Of a DNA stretch of 64,000 nucleotides, positions 1-12,000 are shown piece by piece. Origin of the DNA: Merdicola sp963557785 (GTDB lineage: Bacteria > Bacillota > Clostridia > TANB77 > CAG-508); NCBI GenBank assembly GCA_963557785.1, contig CAUWBF010000003.1, positions 134,675-198,674 on the forward strand, given 5' to 3'. The notes below the pieces were generated by a model. It made no database searches. It had not been told where the DNA came from and saw only the letters and a program-made list of their open reading frames with translations. The translations under genes and the position numbers were made by a program. Within the stretch, counting starts at the first letter, position 1, and every line of letters begins with the position of its first letter.

Positions 1-3000
1 AGTTGTTATATCCCCATGAATATACATATCCATCTTCAGAAAGTGCTAATGTAAATAATTCACCTACTGATATTGCTTTTATATTTGTAAGAGGTGTATC
101 TTCTGCTACTAATACTTGTGTTCTTGTAGGTAAGTTTGTAGTTGTACCATTTCCAAGTTGTCCATTACTGTTATATCCCCAAGCTACTAAAGTACCATCA
201 TCTTTTAAAGCAACTGCAAAACTTGCTCCTACTCCAATATCTTTAACTCCTTCTAAAGGTGTTGTTCCGTCAATATCTAATACTTGTGTTGGAACTGTAC
301 TAGATGTTGTAGTAGTTGTACCATCTCCTAATTGTCCATAATTGTTTTGTCCTGTAGCCCAAACTGAGCCATCTTCTTTTAAGAATATTGTAAAATCGTT
401 TCCTGCTGCTACTTTAGCAATTGTTGCTTCTTCTTCTGTTTGAACATAAATTGTAATTTGTTTTGTTATGCCTGTTTCTTCTTGTGTCATTGTTACATAT
501 GCTGTTCCGTTTGCTAAACCTGTTACATTTCCTTGTTCATCTATTTCTACTATTCCTTCTTTGTCTACAGTATATGATATTGTTCCTAAATCTGTAGTAT
601 TTCCAAATATGTTAATTCCTTGTTTTATGTATGGTTTTAACTTTGTTGTGTCTCCTATTTTTACCCTTATATATGTTAAATTATTTTCTAATTTATCTGT
701 AGAAACTCTAACTAATTTTGTTTGATTTTCTGCTGAATAGTTTCCAAATTTAGCATAAGCTTCTGTTCCTGCTGCATAAACATTTCCGTTATCTTTTATT
801 AATGTTATTGCGTTATCTTCTGTTTTTCCTAAAGATATAACATTTGTAACTGATGTCTCTCCATCTATATCTTTTATAGTTGTAAATTCTATTACATTTT
901 CTGTTGTTCCTTGAGCTAACATTCCGCTTCCATTATAGCCTATTGCCCAAGCTGTTCCGTCTTTTGCAAGTATTACTGAGCTTGCATTGTATGCCATTAT
1001 ATCTTTTACTTCTATACCTTCTGGTAAGTTAACTTCTACTAATGCATTTTTATTTGCTGTGTCTCCTGTATTTAATTGTGCATAATCATTTCTTCCTGCA
1101 CCATATACTTTTCCATCTTTTGTTAAATATAGGGCATGATTATTAGAAACAGAAATTTTTACTACTCCTGCTAATAATTCATTTGTTTCATCATTTACTT
1201 GAATATATTTTGCATAGTTTGTGTAGGCTGTATTAGATATTGTTTGACTTTGAGCTATTTGTCCATAGTTGTTTTGTCCCCAAGAATATACTTGAAGATT
1301 AGAATCTAATACATTTATGAAGCTTGTTCCTACTTCTACTTTTATTGCATTATATATATCTGTTAATACATTTGGTATTTTTCTATTATTGCTATTAGGA
1401 AGTATTGGATAATATGAACTATAGTAGTCATAACCCCATACATATACTCTTCCGTTATTTCCTATAGCTGATACAAATTGATTGTTACCATCTATATCTA
1501 TAATGTCTTTTAATACATCACTTCCTGTTTCATCTAGTACCTTTACTGCAGCATTTTTATTTGCTGTACTGTTTGTTCCTAATTGTCCATTTCCATTGTA
1601 TCCCCATGAATATACATATCCATCTTTAGATAATGCATACATAGAGTTTCCTGCTACTGTAACTTTTACTATATCTGTTAATTCTAAACCATCATCTTTT
1701 ATAACTTGTACAAATTCATTTCTGTGGCTTACTGTTGTTCCATCTCCTAGTTGTCCGTATGTATTGTCACCAATTGTCCAAACTGTTCCATCTTCTTTTA
1801 ATATTACTGTGTTATTTGTACTTTGTTCTGTTTCTCCTAAGCTTACTGCATTTTCATTATTACGTAAAACATTTACTGTTGTTGCTGCCATTAATCCAGT
1901 TGTAGCTTCTTCTGCATAGATTATAGCTGTTCCATATCCTATTGCTGTAACTTCACCATTTTCAGATACTGTTGCAACTGTTTCATCGCTTGAATGCCAT
2001 GTTAATTCTATTGTATCTAAAGTTCTTCTTATTACATTTGCATTTGGATTATATGAAACTGTTAATGTTTCTTTTGAACCTTCTTTTAAGTATATAGATT
2101 TTTTATTTGTTTCTATATAACTTGGTCTTATTTCCATTGCGTTTGCTATATTAGCTGTTACACCTTGTAGTCTATATTGTGCATTAGATTTATTTAATCC
2201 AGAACCTACTAATTCCCCATTTTCTTTTATAGCTACAAATGTTGATACAAATGTTGAGTCTGCAAATTTCTTAATATCTGTTAATTCGTTTCCATATTCA
2301 TCATACATTAATGTTAATGTATATTGCGTTCCTATGTTACCATTAGATGCTTGACCATATTGGTCATCTCCTGTTGAATAAATTTTTCCATCTCTTGTTT
2401 TTACATATGTTGTATTTATTGCAGTTCCAATATCTACAAATGTTTTACCCTCTAGATATGAAATTAATACCGGTTCTGTATTAGCATTTAAACCTATTCC
2501 AGATTGACCATATCCACTATAACCCCATGTATATAATTTTTGTTCTGTTGTTAATGCTACAACATAGCAATTTCCCACAGCTATTTTTTCTACATTAGTT
2601 ATGGCTGCTTGTCTTGGAATAGTAGAATTTGCTGTTGTTTTATTACCAAATTGTCCATTTGAATTGTTTCCAACGCTATATACATTTCCATCTTTTGTAA
2701 GCATTGCAAAGAAGTTTCCATGTCCCCCTTCTATTTGAATGACATTATTTAATTCTGTACTATCAACTTTTCCTAATTTTGTTGCTGGTTCACTTGTTGT
2801 AGCTGTTCTTCCTAATTGTCCATAATTATTTTGTCCTGCTGTCCAAACTGTTCCATCTGATTTTAATATCATTAATGCTGCATCTGTAAATGCAATGTCC
2901 ACAACATCTGTTATTTCTTCATCATTAACATCTATTGCTCTTGTAAACTCTGTTACATTTGTTGTTGTTCCTAACGCTAATTCTCCATTTGTATTTAGAC

Positions 3001-6000
3001 CGCAAGTATATAAAGTACCGTCCTTTAAAAGAACTGCTACTGAATTATTATTTGCTTCTATATCTATTACGTTTGTTATAACCTCTCCATCTAAAGAGTA
3101 TCTTAATTCTTTAATTTCTGTGTTAACTACTTTGCTACTATCTCCATTTTGTCCGTTAGCATTTGTTCCCCAATATCTTACTATTCCATCTTGAGATAGT
3201 GTATATGTATTAAGATCTGTAACTACTACTTTTTCTATTTCTGTTTCTGCTTGTGTTCCAACTACATTTACAAATATAGTTTTGGAAATTTCAGCTGTTT
3301 CATCCTCTATTACTAGTCGTGCATTTCCTTTCTTTATACCTGTAATTGTTCCGTCCTCTGTAACTGTTGCAATATCTGTATCTAGTGATGTATATGTAAT
3401 AGTTCCATTGTTTTTAACATTGTGGAATACATTAACAGCATTTGTAACTTCTACGTCTAATTTCTTAGTTTGTCCTTCTACAACTTTTACTGTTGTATAG
3501 TCTATACTAAATGTTTCTCTAGAAGTTAATTCTAAATATTTTATATCATCTCCAATTACATAATTACTATTTTTTATGTCAATTTTTGTTATAACAGCAT
3601 AACCATTTCCTGTATTACCAACCATAGTTGATGCTCCATCATATGTCGGCATACTTTGATTTCCAGCTATTGTATATGCATTATCTAAATAATATTCTGA
3701 TGATACTGCATATCCACTTGGTACTGCAGAATTTATAGTATATACGAAACCTGATCCGCCACCGCCACCACGGTCGTCATCTGCTGATCCATCTGGATTA
3801 GATCCGCCACCGCCGTACCAGCCGCCACCGCCGGCACCTGCATGACCTCCTGAACCACTAGCTCCAGATCCACCTTGACCAAATGTTCCTCTATAACTTC
3901 CTGCTGCTGTTGTTGTAGCTCCTGTTCCACCACTACCATAAGATTCTGTAGCAGTTCCTCCAGAAGTTCCTCCACCGTAATATCCTGGTCTATTGCTAGC
4001 TCCATCTGAACCACCACCACCAGCTACTATAACTCTATTATAAAGTGATGTTCCTCCAATTCTTATATCTGTGGCACCACCACCACCAGCGTGGTAAGCT
4101 CTTGAACCACCACCGTTAAATCCTCCAGAAGTTCCTCCTGTATTACCAGATCCTCCTACATATACATAAACTGTTTCTCCTTTTCTTAATTCAACAACAC
4201 CTGTTGAATATCCTCCTTTTCCACCATAACCTGAATTTGAACGATATCCACCTTGTGCTCCCCAAACTTCTAATTTATACATTCCATTTTCTTGGGCAGT
4301 AAATGTTTGAACTCCAGCAGAGTAAGCATATGCATATCTGTCTCCAGTTAGGTATGAACCTGCTTGATTAAATACAATTCCAAATTGGCCATATGTATTA
4401 TTTCCTGTTGCATAAAGATTACCATCATCTTTAATAACAGTAGAGAAATTATTATAATATTCGCCTATGGCAAATACACCATCAAAATCGCTATCATCAG
4501 CGTTTTTCATAGCTACTGCTTTTGTAAAGTTTTGTATTGCTCTTTGTGATAAATTGTAGTTTGTATTTCCTCCTACTACATAAACTTTTCCTTCATTATC
4601 TAGCATATATGTTGCTATTCCTGAAGCGCTTATTTGCTTAATATTTGTTAATTCTGTATCTTCATCTGAATCAATTAGTACTTTAACTGGTAAACTTGAA
4701 TTTGTAGTTGTACCATTTCCTAATTGTCCATTTGTATTTAATCCTGTTGTATAAATTGTTTTGTCTTTAGATAGAACTACTGTATGGCTTACTCCAGATG
4801 CTACTGCTGTTGCATTTTTTAACATACCTGTTCCATCTTCATTTCTCATTTGTATAAAATATCCGTATTGTGTTGTATCTGATGAACCATATTGTCCATA
4901 ATTATTTTGTCCTGCTGACCAAACTGTTCCATCAGCTTTTAATACTGTTGTTGTATTTCCTTTGCTAGATACTTCTATTACATTATTTATATCTAATGCT
5001 TTTACTGGAAGTGAAGTATTTGTTGTATTCCAACGTGCAAATTGTCCATTTCCGTTATATCCAACACTGTATACTTCTCCATTTTCTTTTAATAATACTG
5101 TATGATTTGCACCTGCTGATATATCTACTATTCCTGTCATCATATCTGTACCGTTTTCAGCTAACATTTGTACTGCATAATATGACATTGTAGTATTATT
5201 TTGTCCTAGTTGACCATAAGTATTAATACCCCAAGACCAAACTGTTCCATCAGCTCTTAGTGCTACAAAATAGTTTTGTCCTGCAGCTATTTTTATAACA
5301 TTATCTAATTCTGTAAATTCTGCTGTTTTAACTTGAACATAAGTTGCAGATTTATCTCTTTTTCCTCTACCTAGTTCTCCATTTGTATTATCTCCTGCTG
5401 TCCAAACTGTTCCGTCTTCTTTTAATACTGCTGTTGTATTTAGGCTTTCTGCAACTGCAGCATAAGCTACAGCGTTTTCATCATTTAATAATACTGTTAC
5501 TTTAACTTGTGCTTCATTTTGTGTATTGTTATCTATTATTCTAATTATTGTTTGTCCAAATGCTACTGCTGTAATATTTCCTTCTTGGTCTACTGTTGCA
5601 ATACCTTCATCATCAGATTCCCAAGTAATATTATCTAGGTTATATGTAACATCTCCTAAATTTAAATTTTGTTTATATTCGGCATTTACTTTTATTTCGT
5701 TTCCAACTTTTAATGTTAATTGTTTCTTGTCTAATTCTATATATTCTTTATTTATTATTGTTGATCTTAATAAATTTCCACCTGGTATGTTTGTTAATCC
5801 ATTTCCACTATTTAAGTATCCACTTACTGCTATATGACCATCTTCTGTTCTTACATATAGTAAAGGATTTGCATTTAATGTATCATTTGTATATATTTCA
5901 ACTATTTTAGATTCTAAGTCTGAATTTAATTTTACTGGATATGCATTTATATTTGCTGTTGCTCCATTTCCGAATTGTCCATAACCATTATATCCAACAC

Positions 6001-9000
6001 TATATACATCCCCATTATTATCTAATAATACTGTGTTGTTATAGGCATTTTTAATATCAATAATATTATTTATATATCCTGTATTATTAGCGTTCTTCAT
6101 TTGAGTAAATGTTGATGTACCATAATTCTCGCCAGTATTTCCTCCAGAAGTTCCATTTCCTAATGCTCCATAATATATTCTACCACAAGACCAAACTGTT
6201 CCATCTTCTTTTAAGATTACTAAATTATCATGCCCTGCTGATACTTTTATAATATTATTTACATTATTATATACTCTTGTTGGAATTGTAACACTTGAAT
6301 TATATGAACTGTGTCCTAAACGGTAGTAGGCACCATATCCCCAAGTCCAAAGTTCTCCGTCTTTTCCTAAAGCTGTTGCATAATCATCTCCTGCTGATAT
6401 TTGTATAATATCATGTACTTCTAATGTTTGAGTTGCATACTTAATCGGTGTTGTTGTATTTCCAATTCCACATTCACCATTATTGTTGTATCCCCATGCA
6501 TATATATATCCATCATTTGTTATGGCATATGCTGTACTATCGTCTGTCATTTGTTCTATTGCTTTTATATTAGTTAATGGTGTTTCGCTATCAACCATTA
6601 CTTGTACTGGAACTAGACTGTCTGTAGTAGTACCATTGCCTAATTGTGCATAATTATTTCTTCCATATGTCCAAACTGTTCCATCAGTTTTTAATACTGC
6701 TGTATTCCATGACCCTACAGCAATATCTATAATTCCTGTTAAAGGTGTTCCATCTACGTCCAATGCTTGAACTGGTTCTGAGCTACTTATTTTTGTATTA
6801 TTTCCTAATTGTCCATATGCATTATTTCCCCAGCTCCAAACTGTTCCATCTTCTTTTAATAATACTGTAAAATTATCTCCTACTGCTATTTTTTCTATTA
6901 AAGATTTTTTAACATTTACTAAAACTTGTTTTGTAAATCCATTTGTTTCATCTGTAATTGTTACTCTTGCTGATCCACATACTAAACCTGTTACTTTTCC
7001 ATTTTCATCTACAGATATAACTCCATTATCTTCTGCTACAAATGTTAAATTTCCTAAAGTTATCTCATCATTGTATATATTTATACCTTCATCAATATAT
7101 GAATCAAGAGTTAATTCTTCTCCAATTTTTATGTCATATATATTTTTATCTGTCCTTAATTTTGTTGGATCACATAATGTTAATGTTGTGTGATTAGCAG
7201 TATCTTGGTTTGCAAATGTACCATAAGGTTGGTAACCTGCCATATTTATTGTTCCATCACGTTTTACATATGCTATTTGGCTTCCTCTTGTTTTTCCTAC
7301 GAATAAGATATCTGATAAGTTAGTTGTTCCATCTGTATCTTTTATTGCTACAAATGATGTAACTTGTGTTGCATTTCCTTGTGCTAAATCTCCATATTGA
7401 TTGTATCCTAATCCGTATACATTATTGTTTGCATCTACTATTATTGATTCCCATACAGATGCCATAATAGATTTTACTTGAATATCTCCTGTATTTAATT
7501 TTACTGGTAATGTTTTATTTCCTGTTGCTCCTTGTCCTAATTGATAATGTTCATTGTTGCCTACACCATATACTTCTTTATCTTTATTTAAGAATAAAGC
7601 AAATGTATTTGTTGCACTTATATCAATTATATTTTCTAAGCTTCCTGTTCCTTCTTTATTAAATACATATTCAAATCTAGTATCTTTTTCTGCAGTTGTT
7701 CCAACTCCTACTTGTCCTGCTGTGCTCCATCCTGCTGAATAAACTTTTTGTTCACTTGTTAGAATATATGCATTTACATATGATGCTTGTACTTTTATAG
7801 CATTTTGTACATCACCAATTTTTATTGGTAATTTTTTATTTGCATTTCTTTCTAATAGATAATCTGTATATCCCCATGTATATACATCACCTTTATTATC
7901 TAATGCTAAAACTATATATTGATTTGATGATGCACTTCCTACTGATGCATCTATATCGATAATATTTTCTAAATATCCTGTACCTGCTGTATTCTTTACT
8001 TTTACTGCTACATTTCTATTTGTAGTATCGTTTTGTCCTAATTGTCCAATGTTATTTAATCCCCAAGCATATACATATCCATCTTGAGTTAAAGCATATG
8101 CTGTATACCAGCTTTGTGCTATTTTAACAACATTTTCAAGATATCCACCTTCATCTTTTTTAACTCTTGTGTATTCTGCTTTATTTATGTTAGTTCCGTC
8201 TCCTAATTCACCATGTCCATTGTATCCAATAGTCCAAACTGTTCCATCTTCTTTTAATAAAACATTAAAGTTATCATTTGTTTTTATATCTCCTAAGGTT
8301 ACAGCTTCTTCGTTATTTCTTATAACTGTAACTATTGAACTTGCCTTTAAACCTGTATTTTTATCTTCTACCCAAATAGTTGCTGTTCCTATTCCATTTG
8401 CTGTAATTTTTCCATCACTAATAGAAGCAACACTTTCGTCACTTGTGTGCCATTCTAAGTCTAAGTTATTTAATTCTCTATTAATTAAATTTAAGTTGCA
8501 ATTGTATGTTACACTTAAATCTTTTTCTTGTGTTTCTTTTAATATTACTTGTCTATCGCTTATTTCTAAGTAATCTTCAAATACTGCTGTAAAATTATTA
8601 ACTGTGCTATTGGCACTTAATTGTTGATAGGCTTCATTATCACCTGTCATCATTACTGTACCATCATTTAATATGATAGACATTGTTTGACCATAGTTTC
8701 CATCTTGCATATATTTTACATCAGTTATTGCGTTTCTATGTACATCTAAACATTTTGTAAGAGTAGTATGTTTTGATGTATCTGTTGTTCCAATTGATAG
8801 ACTTCCTTGTCCGTTATATCCTGCTGCATATAGTCCATCTTCTTTTAAAACATATAGTGTTGAAGATGTTGTTCCAAAGTTTAATACACCATCTACATTT
8901 ATTGGTTTTATTTTTATATTATTTGTAGTTGTACCAGTTGCAAGTTGTCCATAATCATTATATCCAACTGAATATAAACTTCCATCATTCTTTTGGAATA

Positions 9001-12000
9001 TTGTAGAAGCCCATAAAGTTGCTATTTTTGTAACGTCTTCTATATTCGCTTTTGTTGGTACCCCATATTGTGTTGTGTTTTCTGTTCCTAATTGTCCATA
9101 TGTGTTTAATCCTACTCCATATACTGTACCATCAGCTTTTAACATAACTAAATAGCTGTCTCCTACTGATATTTGAATTACATCTGTTATTCCTTCAACT
9201 TGTCCAAATTTTGTTGCAGGAGAATCATCTGTAACTGTTCTTCCTAATCTTCCATTTGCTGTATTTCCTGCTGTCCAAACTGTTCCATCTTCTTTTAGTA
9301 CTGCTATAAAGTCTGCTCCTGTTTGAACTTCTTTTACATCTGTTAAAGGTTCATCATTTACTGTTATTGCTTGTGTGAATTGTGTTTTATTTTCTGTGTC
9401 TCCAACTCCTAATTGTCCATTTGTATTTAGTCCTGCTGTTTCTAATGTTCCATTTTGTAATACTATTGCACTAAAGTTATATCCACCACTTATATTAATT
9501 ATGTCTTTTCTTACTTCTCCGTCTTCGTTTGTTAAAACATATCTATCTGTTGTACTTGCTGTAGTTACTCCATTTCCAAATTGTCCATATGCATTTGTTC
9601 CCATAAATGTAACTGTTCCATCTTCTGCTAAAGCCATTGTATGAGTATCTTTTGATATAACTTTATTTATATCTTGGAAACTTCCATTTTCTGTAACTCT
9701 TACTATTACATATGTTCTAATTCCTTGCTCTGCGTTTTCTATTGTGATTTTTGCAGTACCTTTAGATTTACCTGTAAGTAATCCTGTTTCTGATACTGTA
9801 ACAATTTCTTCATTATCTGATGAGTATGTTAAAGTTCCTGCTGTATTTATTGTATTAAATACGTTTAAGCTATTTTTATATTGTATCTCTAATTGTTTTG
9901 TTCCATTTACTTCTACTGTTTTTGTTAATTCATCTACTACTAATTTTTCATATGAAACTTTAGTTAAATATGTAGCATTTGAATTTATTTGTGTATCATC
10001 ACCTAATTGTCCAAATTCATTATTTCCTGCTGACCATATGCTTCCATCTTGACGTATTATTCCTAAGTTTCTTGCTGGCGCTGTTGTATTTGTTATATCA
10101 GAATATAGTCTTATACTTCCAGTTGCTAATAAAATAGCATCTTCTACATCTGTTCCATCGCTATTTTTTAGAGTAGTATATGTTGTTACATTTGTAGTGT
10201 TTCCTTGTGATAATTGTCCATATGCATTTCCTCCTGTAACATATACTTTTCCATCATCTGCAAGTATCATACTGTGTGATATTCCTGTAGATAGTTGTTT
10301 TACTTTTATAGAAACTTCTTGAGTTTCTTCTTCTCCATCTGCATTTGCTACAGTAACACTCTTAGTTGGTAATGTTACTTTTGTCCAAGATGTTCTATTT
10401 GTAGTATTTCCTAGTCCTAATTGAGCATAGTTATTTAATCCTGCTGTATATAGTTCTCCATCAGAAGTTAGTATATTTGCATGATATGTGTTATTTGATG
10501 CCATTATTACATCTTTGTTTATTATATTAAATAATGATTGATTTGTTGTACTTCCTAATCCTAGTTGTCCATATGCGTTTCCACCTACATTGTATGCTAC
10601 ACCATTTGAATGAATTAATATTGGTGAATAGCTTTGTCCATTTGCTATGTACGCTATACCTTCCATATTTACTTTAACTGGTATATGTACTTCTGTAGTA
10701 TTTCCTGTTCCTAATCTATAATCTGTTGCAGATCCCCAAGCATATACATCTCCATATTCTGTTAATGCCATGCTGGTACCATATCCTGCTCCAATATCTA
10801 CTATATTTCTTAAACTTTCTGCTCCTGTTGCATCTAATACTTTTGTAGCATACATTAAGTTAGTTATATTGTTTTGTCCTAATTGTCCATTGCTATTATA
10901 TCCCCATGCATATATTTCTCCAGCTGTTGTTAGTGCTAAAACGTGTTCATATCCTACAGATATTTTTCTTATACCTGTTAAATATGTATTTTCATCTATT
11001 TTTACTTGAGTAGGTCTTGATTGTGTTAGGTTGTTTCCTATACCTAGTTGTCCATATTGGTTTACACCCATAGACCATACAGTTCCATCTTCTTTTAAGA
11101 TTACAGAGAATCCGTCACCTTGTTCGAATTGTGGAACTGTTATTGCTCCTTCATGATTTGAATAAACATTTATGAATGCTTTTACTTGTAAGTTTAGTCT
11201 TTCGTTTGTTCCTATAATTGTTGTTTGTCCAATTCCTGTTGCTGTTATAACACCTGTGTTTGAGTCTACTGTTGCTACATCTTCGTTCCAAGATGTAAAT
11301 GTCCAGTCTTCTGCTTTTTGAGCATCTTTAATAAACACATTAAATGTGCTTGCTTGTAAAACATCTAAATCAAATGTTTCTCCTATTTTTAAATATTTTG
11401 TTCTTTCATTTAATACTGTTTCTTTGTCATTATATTGATATAAATATTTGTAATTAGCTACATTAGCTGATACATCAGTTCCTAATTGATTGTAGCTACT
11501 GCTTCCACTTACTAATAGTCTACCATCTGTTGTTATTACACCATAGTTTGTTGTTGAGTCTGCTTGTACTAAATATCTTGCATTCGTAATTTCATTTCCT
11601 TGTGAGTCTTTCATTGTTGTAAAAGTAGATAAATTACTTGTATTTCCTTGTGCTAGTATGCCTGTTGAATTATTTCCTATTGTATAAACTGTATTATTTC
11701 CATTAATAAATGTTATATTATCATTATTAGCTGATATTTCATATATATCATTATAAATCATTGAATTATATATACTTGTATATGAATCATTAATATCATT
11801 AATAATTGTTCCTTTTTCATCTAAAAATATATATTTATTCTCACTTGCAGATATTTTTGATATTCCACATGTTATTGCCTGATTTACATTACTTAAATTA
11901 TATACATATCCTTGTTTTGTTAATATAATATTTCCTTTAACACTTATTACATCTAATTCTCCTATATCTACTGTCTCTGGTTTAGATGTGTAGCCTTTAC

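Noticed and set aside
3733..4020. 95-aa minus-strand ORF in the glycine-rich region
   Set aside because: It lies in another frame of the open giant gene. Its Val/Gln-rich product is the usual shadow of Gly codons.
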